The notes below the pieces were generated by a model, which made no database searches, was not told where the DNA came from, and worked only from the letters and a program-made list of their open reading frames with translations. A DNA stretch of 64,000 nucleotides. Source: Allobosea sp. 47.2.35 (GTDB lineage: Bacteria > Pseudomonadota > Alphaproteobacteria > Rhizobiales > Beijerinckiaceae). Positions 25,742-35,633 of this stretch are shown piece by piece. The stretch lies in the NCBI RefSeq assembly GCF_024655635.1, contig NZ_JANLGI010000003.1, positions 248,001 through 312,000 of the forward strand, written 5' to 3'. The translations under genes and the position numbers were made by a program. Numbering within the stretch: the stretch's first letter is position 1; each line of letters starts with the position of its first letter.

Positions 25742-25984
25742 ATGAAAAGACTTCTGCTGACGGCCGTCGCCTTGTGCTGCATGGCCGGCGCCGCCCAGGC
25801 ACAAAGCTGCAACCTTCAGGCCTCGGACAAGAAGCTCGCCGGCGCGGCGAAGACGAGCTTCCTGACCAAATGCGAGAAGGACGCCGGCGCCGCCTGCGAC
25901 AAGCAGGCCGCCGACAAGAAGCTGGCCGGCGCCGCCAAGAACAGCTTCACCAAGAAATGCGTCTCGGACGCGGTCGGCACCTGA
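25742..25984 (+). CDS. psiF: PsiF-repeat exported protein
   Basis: An 80-residue periplasmic protein. A signal peptide ends near AAQAQ (residues 18-22), followed by two tandem PsiF repeats of about 27 residues, each of the form C-x9-KKLAGAAK-x-SF-x2-KC. Strong ribosome site (GGAGAGGAG). In E. coli psiF is induced by phosphate starvation; the molecular role is unknown. Upstream (25560-25740) is an AT-rich leader that includes GAATTC-N5-GAATTC (25623-25639), perhaps an operator, but I see no clear Pho box. The repeats are nearly identical, indicating internal duplication. Confidence 0.8.
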   Translation: MKRLLLTAVALCCMAGAAQAQSCNLQASDKKLAGAAKTSFLTKCEKDAGAACDKQAADKKLAGAAKNSFTKKCVSDAVGT

Positions 25985-26011
25985 AGCCAGACGCTCACAT
26001 GCCAGATGCGA

Positions 26012-26044
26012 AGAGCCGCGCCCGGACCCGGACGCGGCTCTTTT
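26012..26044 (+). terminator. Rho-independent terminator of the psiF gene
   Basis: AGAGCCGCG (26012-26020) pairs with CGCGGCTCT (26033-26041) around a 12-base loop, followed by TTT. It also lies at the end of the convergent LTXXQ gene. Confidence 0.85.
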
Positions 26045-26079
26045 CAGTCATGGGTCTGAAAACCGCTTGAGGTCAGCGC

Positions 26080-26700
26080 TCAATCGTCGTGCTGGTCGTC
26101 GCGATCGCGCCACTGCCTGCGCTCACCGCGATCCCGGCGCTCGCCACGATCATCGTCATGCCAGCCGCCGCGCCAGGCGCGCATCTCGCGGAAACGCTCG
26201 CGCCCTTCCGCCATCGCCTCGCGCACCGAGCGGCGCAGCACCGTCTTCTGCTCGTCGCTGAGCGTCGTCCAGAGCGGGCGCACGGCGTCGGCAAGCTCCT
26301 TGGAGCGGGCCGCGCGCTCGCCCTGCTGATTGGCGGTGGCGTCGAGCCGTTCCATCAGGTCGGCATGGCGCAACGCCTCGCGCCGCTCGCGCATCTGGTT
26401 CCAGCGCTCGCCCCGATCAGAGCTGCGCTGCTTGATCAGGCCCTCGACCTTGTCGAACAGGGCCGTCTGCTCGGGCCTGAGCTTGAGATCGGCCCGCACC
26501 TTCGAGAGGCGCTCGTCGAGCCGCGCCTTGGCACGCTCGGCCCGGCGCTCGCGCCATTCGTCGCGGCGCTGCTCGCGGGTTTCGGCACGCTCCTGCTTCT
26601 GGTCGCCACCCGCGGGCGGAACCGGTTGCGGCTGCGCCAGCGCGAAGCTGCCGGCGAGCATCGCGATCGACGATGCGGCGATGAGGGCGATGGGTTTCAC
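26080..26700 (-). CDS. LTXXQ-motif (Spy/CpxP-like) periplasmic protein
   Basis: A 206-residue exported protein, very rich in Arg and Glu. The signal peptide is KPIALIAASSIAMLAGSFAL with cleavage after ALA. The mature part is helical with two LTXXQ-like motifs, LKLRPEQTALF and TLSDEQKTVLRR, as in Spy/CpxP chaperone-like proteins. The tail is a charged Arg/Asp repeat. The start is a GTG at 26700, chosen because AAGGGAG lies 9 bases upstream and no ATG opens the signal peptide; an in-frame opening far upstream is noise. Known relatives sense or chaperone misfolded envelope proteins. The function here is inferred. Confidence 0.8.
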   Translation of the reverse strand: MKPIALIAASSIAMLAGSFALAQPQPVPPAGGDQKQERAETREQRRDEWRERRAERAKARLDERLSKVRADLKLRPEQTALFDKVEGLIKQRSSDRGERWNQMRERREALRHADLMERLDATANQQGERAARSKELADAVRPLWTTLSDEQKTVLRRSVREAMAEGRERFREMRAWRGGWHDDDRGERRDRGERRQWRDRDDQHDD

Positions 26701-26877
26701 GGGGGCAATCTCCCTTGAAGCAGTCAGATCGAAGCGTCGCGCAGCGGGTCTCGAAGCCGATAGGCGATGACATAAACCTGATCCTGCAGGCCTGACCCGG
26801 CAATGGCCAGCAGATGAAAAGATCGTAATGTAGCCACAACGCCTTCGGCGCGATTCGGTTCGCCATCGGGTTTCCTC

Positions 26878-27876
26878 ATGCAAAACCTCATCACCGATGT
26901 CCGCGGCCTGCTCGTCGGCCAGGCCCATGACGCTACGGCAGCGACGGGCGTCACCGCCGCGATCTTCGAACGGCCGACCATCGCCTCGGCCGCCGTGCTC
27001 GGCGGCGCGCCCGGCACCCGCGACACCGCCCTGCTCATTCCCGAGATGACCGTCGAGCATGTCGATGCCATCGTGCTCTCGGGCGGATCGGCCTGGGGGC
27101 TGGGTGCAGCCGACGGCGTGATGCGCTGGCTGGCCAAGGAAGGGCGCGGCTTCCCGGTCGGCGCGTTCCGCGTGCCGATCGTCCCGCAGGCGATCCTGTT
27201 CGACCTGATGAATGGCGGCGAGAAGCCCTGGGCGCGCGGCGAAAGCGAGACGCCTTATGCCCGGCTCGGCGCGAACGCTGCCGCCGCCGCTTCCGCCAGC
27301 TTCGCGCTCGGAACCGCCGGCGCAGGCTATGGGGCAACGACTGCGACCCTGAAGGGCGGCCTCGGCTCGGCCAGCGCGCGGGCCGCGACCGGGCAGGTCG
27401 TCGGCGCGCTCGTCGCGGTCAATGCCGTCGGCAGCGCCACGATCGGCGACGGCCCGCATTTCTGGGCGGGCCCTTACGAGCGCGACGGAGAATTCGGCGG
27501 TCTTGGCTGGCCCGCAGCCATCACACCGGAGGACACGGCGCTGCGCTTCAAGGGCGGCACCGGCCAGAACACCACGATTGCGCTCGTCGCGACCGATGCC
27601 GTGCTGACCAAGCCACAGGCCCGCCGCCTCGCGCTCGCCGCCCATGACGGGCTCGCGCGTGCGTTGCGCCCAGCCCATGCACCACTCGACGGCGACATCG
27701 TCTTCGCTGCCGCGACGGGCTACAGCGGCGCTCCCTCGGATGCCTTCGCGATGACGGAGCTTTGCGCCACCGCGGCCGATGTGCTGGCCCGCGCCGTGGC
27801 GCGCGGCGTCCATGCCGCCACGGCCCTGCCCTTCCCCGGCGCCCGGCCCGCCTGGCGGGATCGCTTCAAAGCCTGA
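26878..27876 (+). CDS. P1-family (DmpA/NylC-type, S58) N-terminal-nucleophile peptidase
   Basis: A 332-residue member of the P1/DmpA family of self-processing hydrolases. IVLSGGSAWGLGAADGVMRWL and GTAGAGYGATTATLKGGLGSAS are family landmarks. The self-cleavage site is visible as GQNTTIALVATDA, giving Asn231-Thr232, the Asn/Thr junction of the NylC (6-aminohexanoate oligomer hydrolase) type rather than the Gly-Ser junction of DmpA. The residue-232 threonine would be the nucleophile. There is no signal peptide. It is divergent from the LTXXQ gene. The natural substrate is unknown; family members act on beta-peptides, D-amino-acid amides and nylon oligomers. Confidence 0.85.
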   Translation: MQNLITDVRGLLVGQAHDATAATGVTAAIFERPTIASAAVLGGAPGTRDTALLIPEMTVEHVDAIVLSGGSAWGLGAADGVMRWLAKEGRGFPVGAFRVPIVPQAILFDLMNGGEKPWARGESETPYARLGANAAAAASASFALGTAGAGYGATTATLKGGLGSASARAATGQVVGALVAVNAVGSATIGDGPHFWAGPYERDGEFGGLGWPAAITPEDTALRFKGGTGQNTTIALVATDAVLTKPQARRLALAAHDGLARALRPAHAPLDGDIVFAAATGYSGAPSDAFAMTELCATAADVLARAVARGVHAATALPFPGARPAWRDRFKA

Positions 27877-27993
27877 GCCGGGAGCAGGCGCATTCCGCAA
27901 GGTTAGCGAAGCAATTTACCAAGCATAAAGCCGGCCTCCGTAACCTGCCCGTCTAGGTTTCCGTCTGCCCAACAGGACAACCGGAGGAACCCT

Positions 27994-28308
27994 ATGCGCG
28001 AGATCGGTTTCGGCCTGATCTGCGGCATCGCGATGGCGGTCGCCGCGCTCCTGATTGCAGCCTGGCCCGCGCCGGGGCGGCCGATGGCGGCGTTCTTCCC
28101 CGCGGGAACCGCTACGGCGGAAATCGCGCAGGCCGTCACCAGCGCGAGCGGCAGTCTCCTCCAGATCGATGCCGGCTCCTCGGTCGCCTTCACGATGGGA
28201 GCGCGCGACGGCTTCGTCTTGGCGCTCTATGGCGCGGGAGCATGGCTCGTCATAGACGCGGCCTTCGCCAAGCTTTGCACCGGGAGCGCTCCAGGGAGCA
28301 GCCGATGA
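27994..28308 (+). CDS. Small membrane-anchored protein co-transcribed with the chemoreceptor
   Basis: A 104-residue protein with an N-terminal hydrophobic helix (residues 6-25) and a second weakly hydrophobic region near residues 75-92. The middle ([24 protein letters not shown]) is soluble and probably periplasmic. Ribosome site CCGGAGGA precedes the ATG. Its stop overlaps the chemoreceptor start by 4 bases (ATGA), so it is translated with it. I do not recognise the family. A role linked to the receptor's sensing is inference from the overlap. Confidence 0.65.
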   Translation: MREIGFGLICGIAMAVAALLIAAWPAPGRPMAAFFPAGTATAEIAQAVTSASGSLLQIDAGSSVAFTMGARDGFVLALYGAGAWLVIDAAFAKLCTGSAPGSSR

Positions 28309-29765
28309 ACGACGTCCTGCGCTTTCGCGAGCGCTTTTCCCGCTTCCTGATCGCGATCCTCTGGGCGAACGCCGCCTTTCTGGCGCTCGGGACGCCATCG
28401 GGCTCGCCGCTAAGCAGCCCCGCCCTCGTACTCGCAGGCGTCGCGCTGGCCGTACTCGGGACGATGGTCTGGCGCATCGAGCGCACCGGCTGGATCACGC
28501 GCCAGATCACGAGCATCGTGACCATGGGCCAGGTCATGATGCTGGTCTATGCCTTCGCCGGGCATCCCTACCAGTCCGACATGCACATGTATTTCTTCGC
28601 CATGCTGGCAGTACTCGCCGGTTGGCTGGACTGGCGCATCTTCATTCCCGCGACGCTCGCCATCGTCGTGCATCACCTCGCTCTGAGCCTTTTGTTTCCT
28701 GGCGCCGTCTTCCTGAATGGCAATCAGATCGACCGCGTGCTTCTGCATGGCCTGATCGTGGCCGTGCAGTCGGTCGCGCTCAGTTGGGTGGTTTGGTCGC
28801 TGCGTCAGTCTCTCGAGGTTTCGGAAGGCGAGCGCTATGCGGCCGACGCCGCCCGCGCCGCGGCGGATGAGGCGCGACAGGATCTGGCCGAGACCATGGA
28901 GCGGGGCGCCCTCGTCCGCCGCCAGGTCCTGCACAGCGTCGCCGATGATTTCGAGCGCGAGATCGCCGGTATCGCCCGCGACGTCATCGCCTCCGTGCAA
29001 TCCCTCCGCACCGCCTCGCAGCAGATGAAGACCGGGGCGCTGGAAGTATCCGAGCGATCCAGCGCGGCATCGCAATCCTCGCGCCAGACCTCCTCAAACG
29101 TCGTCGCGGTCACGCAAGGCACGGCGGAGCTGGCGCATTCCTTCGCCGAGGTCGACCGTCAGGTCGCGGAAACCACCCGTGTCGTCGGCGAGACCACCCG
29201 GCAGGCTCAGGCCGTGCTCGACACGGTCGGCGAATTGTCGCGCAAGGCCGGCCAGATCGGCGACATCACCGACGCGATCTCGACCATCGCCAAGCACACC
29301 AACCTGCTCGCGCTCAACGCCTCGATCGAAGCCGCCCGCCTCGGTCGCTCCGGCGGCGGCTTCACTATCGTCGCGCAGGAGATCAAGTCGCTCGCCAACC
29401 AGACCTGGCGCGCGACCGAGGAGATCCAGAGCCAGATCGGCGCTATCCGCGACTCCAGCTCCGACGCGATCGGCGCGATCGATGCCATGAACGCCACCGT
29501 CGGCTCGCTCAACCAGATCTCGGGCAATGTCGCGACCGTGGTCGAGCAGCAGAATGCAGCCGCCGCCAATATCGCCCAGATCATCCGGCGCGCCGCCGAC
29601 GAGACCGTATTCGCCGCCGGCCATATCGACATCGTCAGCCGCATCGCCGCGGAAACCGACGAGGCCGCCAGCCATGTCGCCGAATCCGCCGACAAGCTCT
29701 CGCGCCAGTCCGTGCACCTCGATTCGGAGGTCGCCCAGTTCCTCGGCCGGATTCGCGCCGCCTGA
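28305..29765 (+). CDS. Methyl-accepting chemotaxis protein with a polytopic membrane sensor
   Basis: A 486-residue receptor. Residues 1-165 hold about six hydrophobic helices with short loops and no large periplasmic domain. Histidines at 87, 94, 123, 124 and 148 fall in or at the edges of helices ([25 protein letters not shown]). Residues about 200-485 are the signalling domain, with the hairpin tip [30 protein letters not shown] split by my reading at residues 345-375; this is the class with a tip typical of alphaproteobacteria. No HAMP or CheB/CheR pentapeptide is evident. Such membrane-embedded sensors may detect membrane state, heme-bound gas or energy level (inference). It is coupled to the small membrane protein gene. 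Confidence 0.88.
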   Translation: MNDVLRFRERFSRFLIAILWANAAFLALGTPSGSPLSSPALVLAGVALAVLGTMVWRIERTGWITRQITSIVTMGQVMMLVYAFAGHPYQSDMHMYFFAMLAVLAGWLDWRIFIPATLAIVVHHLALSLLFPGAVFLNGNQIDRVLLHGLIVAVQSVALSWVVWSLRQSLEVSEGERYAADAARAAADEARQDLAETMERGALVRRQVLHSVADDFEREIAGIARDVIASVQSLRTASQQMKTGALEVSERSSAASQSSRQTSSNVVAVTQGTAELAHSFAEVDRQVAETTRVVGETTRQAQAVLDTVGELSRKAGQIGDITDAISTIAKHTNLLALNASIEAARLGRSGGGFTIVAQEIKSLANQTWRATEEIQSQIGAIRDSSSDAIGAIDAMNATVGSLNQISGNVATVVEQQNAAAANIAQIIRRAADETVFAAGHIDIVSRIAAETDEAASHVAESADKLSRQSVHLDSEVAQFLGRIRAA

Positions 29766-29808
29766 ACGCAGGTTTCCCTGCCGGGCGCGAATGCGCTATG
29801 GCAGCGCC

Positions 29809-30597
29809 ATGTCCACCGACGATTTCCTCGCCCGTTTCGGCTCGCCCGGCGCCAGCCAGCCCGACCCCGTCGCCGCCGCCCAGCAGGCGATGCGCAATCC
29901 CCTGCCCGCCCGCTTCTACAAGGAGGCCGGCGTTCTGGAGCGGGACGGCCGCTTCCATGTCGCCCTCGACGGCAAGACGGCACGGACCCCGGCCCGCAAA
30001 CCGCTCGCGGTGACCTCCCGCCCCGTCGCGGAAGCTCTCGCCGTCGAATGGCAGGCGCAGGCCGAACGCATCGACCCCGCCCGGATGCCGCTGACCCGGC
30101 TCGTCAATTCGGCGCTCGACGGCGTCGAGGACCAGCAGGAGGCCGTGCGCGCCGAGATCGTCCGCTATGCTGGCTCCGACGCGCTCTGCTACCGGGCCGG
30201 TGAGCCCGAGGCACTTGTCAAGCGGCAGAACCAGGTCTGGCAGCCGATCCTCGGCGCGATCGAGGCGCTGATCGGCGCCCGCTTCCTGCTGGCGGAAGGC
30301 ATCGTCTTCGCGCAGCAGCCGGAAGAGACGCTCTCGGCCGTCGCCCGCCACGTCGGGAAAATCCCGGCTCCGCTCGCGCTCGCCGGTGCCCATAACGTCA
30401 TGACGTTGACCGGCTCGGCCATCCTGACGCTGGCGCTGGCGAACGGACGGATCGAGCCCGACGCTGCCTGGGACGCCGCCCATCTCGACGAAGATTACCA
30501 GATCGGCATCTGGGGTCAGGACGAAGAAGCGGCCGAGCGGCGCATCATCCGCCGCCGCGAGTTCGACGCGGCCGTGCTGTTGCTGCTGAAAGGCTAG
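29809..30597 (+). CDS. ATP12-family F1-ATPase assembly chaperone
   Basis: A 262-residue protein homologous to mitochondrial Atp12, the chaperone that binds the F1 alpha subunit before assembly. The core is ARFYKEAGVLERDGRFHVALDGKTARTPAR, then AVEWQAQAERIDPARMPLTRL and the C-terminal DEDYQIGIWGQDEEAAERRIIRR. This family is found in alphaproteobacteria and mitochondria and supports the taxonomic call. The ATG at 29809 opens the homologous part; ATG 29791 would add six residues. It lies 43 bp after the chemoreceptor and 5 bp before a DUF1801 gene. Confidence 0.88.
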   Translation: MSTDDFLARFGSPGASQPDPVAAAQQAMRNPLPARFYKEAGVLERDGRFHVALDGKTARTPARKPLAVTSRPVAEALAVEWQAQAERIDPARMPLTRLVNSALDGVEDQQEAVRAEIVRYAGSDALCYRAGEPEALVKRQNQVWQPILGAIEALIGARFLLAEGIVFAQQPEETLSAVARHVGKIPAPLALAGAHNVMTLTGSAILTLALANGRIEPDAAWDAAHLDEDYQIGIWGQDEEAAERRIIRRREFDAAVLLLLKG

Positions 30598-30602
30598 GCG
30601 CG

Positions 30603-30989
30603 ATGAAAATGGGACCGGCGGCGACATCTCCCGATGCTTACGTCGAAGCCCTCTCCGGCTGGCAGCGCGCCCTCGTCGAGCAGCTGCGGCGGGATGTCCG
30701 CGCCGCCGCCCCGCTCGACGAGCGGATCAAATGGACCCATCTCGTCTATTTCTCGAACGGCCCGCTGCTGTTGATCCGCGCCGAGGAAAAGCGTGTCCTG
30801 TTCGGCTTCTGGCGCGGCAAGCGCCTGCGCGAGATCGCGCCACGCCTCAAGGCCGGCGGCAAATACGAACTGGCGACCTGGGAACTGCGCGAGGGCGACA
30901 GCATCGACCCCGCGCTGGTGACGAAGCTGGTGCAGGAAGCCGTCCGGTTGAATACCGAGCTCGGCAATCCGGCCGCGCCTTCCGCATGA
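30603..30989 (+). CDS. DUF1801 (YdhG-like) small protein
   Basis: A 128-residue cytosolic protein. It has the DUF1801 pattern: a helical N-terminal part (YVEALSGWQRALVEQLRRDV), IKWTHLVYFSNGPLLLI, and RVLFGFWRGKRL followed by a helical C-terminal stretch. Structures of the family resemble a steroidogenic-type or YdhG fold with unknown ligand. It starts 5 bp after the ATP12 gene and is probably in its transcript. No function can be assigned. Confidence 0.75.
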   Translation: MKMGPAATSPDAYVEALSGWQRALVEQLRRDVRAAAPLDERIKWTHLVYFSNGPLLLIRAEEKRVLFGFWRGKRLREIAPRLKAGGKYELATWELREGDSIDPALVTKLVQEAVRLNTELGNPAAPSA

Positions 30990-31087
30990 TTGCGGTTCCG
31001 GCTTCAGCAAACGTCGCAATGGACTCATGCGCGATGGCCGCTTAAGCCGGCTTTCGAGACGCGATTTCCGGCCGGGAGCCTGCCGCC

Positions 31088-32617
<1,530 letters not shown>

Positions 32618-32626
32618 GCGCGTTGC

Positions 32627-33892
32627 TTACGACCAGCGCCTGAATACGGCGCTGGCATTCACGCCGCCGAAGCCGAAGCCGTTCGAGATGGCATGCTCCA
32701 TCGCGAGCGGCCGCGCCGCCTTCGCCACGAGATCGAGCCCGACCGCCGCCTCGTCCGGGTTTTCGAGGTTTAGCGTCGGCGGGGCGATCTGGTCGCGCAG
32801 CGCCAGGATCGTGAAGATCGCCTCCAGCCCGCCGGCCGCGCCGAGCAGATGGCCGGTGGCCGATTTCGTCGCGCTGATCGCGATGCCGCCTTCGCTGCCA
32901 AACACCGCCTTGATCGCAGCAAGCTCGCCACGGTCGCCGACCGGGGTCGAGGTGGAATGGGCGTTGAGATGCGCGACATCGGCCGGTCGCAACCCCGCCT
33001 GCTTCAGCGCAATCTCCATGGCGCGCCGCGCGCCGGAGCCGTCTTCGGGCCCCGACGTGATGTGATAGGCATCGGCGCTGGTGCCGTAGCCGGTGAGTTC
33101 CGCCAGGATCGTGGCGCCACGCGCCTGCGCATGTTCCAGCGCCTCGATTACCAGCAGCCCGGCGCCCTCGCCCATGACGAAGCCGTCGCGATCCCGGTCG
33201 AAGGGCCGCGAGGCCTTCTCAGGCTCCTCGTTGAAGCCGGTCGAGAGCGCACGCGCCGCAGCGAAGCCGCCAAGCGCGACAAGATCGACGCAGGCCTCGG
33301 TGCCGCCGCAGAGCGCGATATCGACCTCGCCCGCCCGGATCATTCGCGCCGCGTCGCCGATCGCCTGCACGCCGGCGGCACAGGCTGTGACCGGCGCGCC
33401 GATCGGCCCCTTGAAGCCATGCTCGATCGAGACATGGCCAGCGGCGAGGTTGACGAGGAAGGACGGGATCGTGAAGGGCGAGAGCCGCCGCGCCCCGCGC
33501 TGGTCGGTGATCCGCACGGCCTCGGCAATCGCCGGGAAGCCGCCGATGCCCGAAGCGATCACCGTCGCGGTGCGCTCGCGCTCAGCCTCGCTCTGCGGCT
33601 GCCAGCCAGCCTGCGCCAGCGCCTCCTTGGCGGCGACCAGCGCGAACTGGATGAAGCGGTCCATCTTGCGCTGGTCCTTCGGCGCAATCACCGCGTCGGG
33701 ATCGAAGCCGCCCTCGGCATCCTCGGCCTTGGACGGCACGATGCCGGCGACCTTGGCCGGCAAGGCCTCGACGACCGCATCCGGGAGACGGCGCAGGCCA
33801 GAGCGCCCCGCAAGCAGGCGTTGCCAGGCGATCTCGGTTCCACAGCCAAGCGGCGAGACCACGCCCATCCCGGTAACGACGATACGGCGCAT
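32627..33892 (-). CDS. Beta-ketoacyl-ACP synthase II (FabF-like)
   Basis: Condensing enzyme of 421 residues with an intact Cys-His-His triad: Cys171 in VTACAAGVQAIG, His311 in LNAHSTSTPVGD and His347 in TKSATGHLLGA. The N-terminus RRIVVTGMGVVSPLG is canonical. No acpP, fabG or fabD lies near, so this is not the housekeeping fabF locus but a second KAS II. It is downstream of an HxlR regulator with a 9-bp gap, so it is under that regulator's promoter. Candidates are very-long-chain or specialised acyl synthesis, for example lipid A acyl chains, but nothing in the window decides this. Confidence 0.9.
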   Translation of the reverse strand: MRRIVVTGMGVVSPLGCGTEIAWQRLLAGRSGLRRLPDAVVEALPAKVAGIVPSKAEDAEGGFDPDAVIAPKDQRKMDRFIQFALVAAKEALAQAGWQPQSEAERERTATVIASGIGGFPAIAEAVRITDQRGARRLSPFTIPSFLVNLAAGHVSIEHGFKGPIGAPVTACAAGVQAIGDAARMIRAGEVDIALCGGTEACVDLVALGGFAAARALSTGFNEEPEKASRPFDRDRDGFVMGEGAGLLVIEALEHAQARGATILAELTGYGTSADAYHITSGPEDGSGARRAMEIALKQAGLRPADVAHLNAHSTSTPVGDRGELAAIKAVFGSEGGIAISATKSATGHLLGAAGGLEAIFTILALRDQIAPPTLNLENPDEAAVGLDLVAKAARPLAMEHAISNGFGFGGVNASAVFRRWS

Positions 33893-33901
33893 GGAATACT
33901 C

Positions 33902-34417
33902 CTATGTGCGAGAAGCCGGCGCAGCCGCATCCCGCGCCGCCACGATGGCGAGGCGTTGCAGCATGCCGGGACTGGCCTGCGGGCCAGCGATGACGGTGAC
34001 GTTATCGGGATTCACGGGCTGCAAGCTCTGCGCATCGGCATAGGCCGGCACGACGGCCCGCCCGCTCTCGCGATCGGCGAGCAGCAGAGCCTGCCCTTCC
34101 GGCGCGAGATGGCGGTTACCGAAGGCGACCAGCGCCGCCACCACCGGAAAGAAGTCCCTGCCCCGCTCGGTCAGCACGTACTCGTAGCGCTTGGGCCGCT
34201 CGCTATAGAGCCGCCGTTCGAACAGGCCGGCCTCCGTGAGATGCTTCAGCCGCCGCGCCAGCATGTTCGGCGCGATGCCGAGGCTGCGCTGGAACTCGTC
34301 GAAGCGGGTGAAGCCCTGCAGCGCATCGCGCAGGATCAGGATGCTCCACCACTCGCCGACGGCCTCGACGGCGCGGGCGCAGGGACATTCGGCGAGCGGG
34401 ATGAGCCGGGGTTGCAT
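33902..34417 (-). CDS. HxlR-family transcriptional regulator
   Basis: A 171-residue winged-helix regulator. The HxlR core spans residues about 10-105: CPCARAVEAVGEWWSILILRDAL (with the conserved WS-ILI), FDEFQRSLGIAPNMLARRLKHL as recognition helix, and YEYVLTERGRDFFPVV as wing. The C-terminal 65 residues are an extension beyond the usual length of about 110. Cys12 and Cys14 sit near the N-terminus, where some HxlR members sense redox or electrophiles by cysteine oxidation. It is the first gene of an operon with the KAS II gene and has a palindromic site at 34434-34466 upstream. Confidence 0.9.
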   Translation of the reverse strand: MQPRLIPLAECPCARAVEAVGEWWSILILRDALQGFTRFDEFQRSLGIAPNMLARRLKHLTEAGLFERRLYSERPKRYEYVLTERGRDFFPVVAALVAFGNRHLAPEGQALLLADRESGRAVVPAYADAQSLQPVNPDNVTVIAGPQASPGMLQRLAIVAARDAAAPASRT

Positions 34418-34433
34418 GCGCCCCAGCTAATGC

Positions 34434-34466
34434 AGTGACTATCATTTTGCAAGTCACTGTAGTGAC
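34434..34466. promoter_or_regulatory. HxlR operator candidate: AGTGACT-N11-AGTCACT plus AGTGAC
   Basis: AGTGACT at 34434-34440 and AGTCACT at 34452-34458 form a perfect 7-bp inverted repeat with an 11-bp spacer. A third element AGTGAC lies at 34461-34466. The set is 17-49 bp upstream of the HxlR start, a typical autoregulatory position. Confidence 0.6.
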
Positions 34467-34490
34467 CCGCATGCCGCGCGGCGGCTCTCC

Positions 34491-35633
34491 TCAGTCCAGC
34501 GTGCTCCGGAACCGCATCAGCGCGAGCCCCGCATAAACCGGCACGAACAGGCTGAGATAGAACACCTCGTCGCCGATATCGCTCAAGCCCGCGCCCTTCA
34601 GCATGATCGCGCGGATGATCCGCAGGAAATGCGTCAGCGGAAAGAGTTCGCCCAGGGTCTGCGCCCAGCCCGGCATGCCGGCGAACGGGAACATGAAGCC
34701 CGACAACATCAGCGAAGGCAGGAAGAAGAAGAAGGTCAGCTGCATCGCCTGGAGCTGCGTGCGCGCCACCGTCGAGATCGTATAGCCGAGCAGCACCAGC
34801 GCCAGCACGAAGATTAAGACACAGGTCAGGAGCAGCCCGAGCCCACCGAGAAAGGGCACGGCGAAGAGCAGCTTCGCCGCCCCCAGCACGATCACCACCT
34901 GCACGCCGCCGACCGCGAGATAGGGCAAGACCTTGCCAAGCATGATTTCGCCGGCCGTCGCCGGCATGGCGAGCAGGTTCTCCATCGTGCCGCGCTCGAT
35001 CTCGCGGGTCAGCGCCATCGCCGTCATCATCACCATGGTCATCTGCAGGATGACGCCGAGCAGGCCGGGCACGATGTTGTACTGGGTGATGTTCTCCGGG
35101 TTGTAGCGCCGGTGCACGACGAAGGAGAGGCTGTCGCCGCCGGCACCGGCCGGGTCGGTGACCGGCTCGCGCCCCTGCGCTCGCTGCAAGGCCCGGCTCG
35201 CGATCGTACCGAGCGCCGAGACGGCCCCGCTCGCCGCCGCCGGATCGGTCGCATCGGCCTCGACCAGGATGCGCGGCTTGTCAGCCCGCTCGACGCGGGC
35301 GCCGAAATCGCTGGGAATCGTGACGAGGAAGGAGATTTCCCCCTTCGCCATCAGGCTTTCCGCCTCGGCCGCGCTCTGCGGCCGTTCGCCGAAGCGATAA
35401 TAGTTCGAGACCTCCAGTGCCGAGACCACGGCGCGGGTATAGCGATCCTGCCCGAGCGCCAGGATCGCCGCCGGCAGGCCGCGCGGATCGTTGTTGATCG
35501 CATAGCCGAAGAGCAGGAGCTGGAGGATCGGCACCGCCAGCATCATCGCGAAGGTGATGCGGTCGCGCCGCATCTGGACGAATTCCTTGGCCAGCATCGC
35601 GCCGAGCCGGCGGGGCGAGAACAGGCCGGTCAT
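34491..35633 (-). CDS. ABC-2 type exporter permease (YbhS/YhhJ-like)
   Basis: Inner-membrane permease of 380 residues. One helix lies at residues 25-47 (AMMLAVPILQLLLFGYAIN), followed by a periplasmic domain of about 130 residues and five helices from about 195 to 375, the ABC2_membrane_3 arrangement. MTREIERGTMENLL-type sequence (ALTREIERGTMENLLAMP) is the conserved gate motif. It overlaps the ATPase gene by 4 bases. Only one permease is encoded, unlike the YbhS/YbhR pair of E. coli, so it probably works as a homodimer. With the ATPase and HlyD protein it would form a drug or lipid exporter. Confidence 0.88.
   Translation of the reverse strand: MTGLFSPRRLGAMLAKEFVQMRRDRITFAMMLAVPILQLLLFGYAINNDPRGLPAAILALGQDRYTRAVVSALEVSNYYRFGERPQSAAEAESLMAKGEISFLVTIPSDFGARVERADKPRILVEADATDPAAASGAVSALGTIASRALQRAQGREPVTDPAGAGGDSLSFVVHRRYNPENITQYNIVPGLLGVILQMTMVMMTAMALTREIERGTMENLLAMPATAGEIMLGKVLPYLAVGGVQVVIVLGAAKLLFAVPFLGGLGLLLTCVLIFVLALVLLGYTISTVARTQLQAMQLTFFFFLPSLMLSGFMFPFAGMPGWAQTLGELFPLTHFLRIIRAIMLKGAGLSDIGDEVFYLSLFVPVYAGLALMRFRSTLD

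Noticed and set aside
27900..27990. Possible CtrA or sigma-54 site before the chemoreceptor operon
   Set aside because: GGTTAGCG...TTTACC looks symmetrical, but spacing does not fit TTAA-N7-TTAA and there is no GG-N10-GC pair in the right context.
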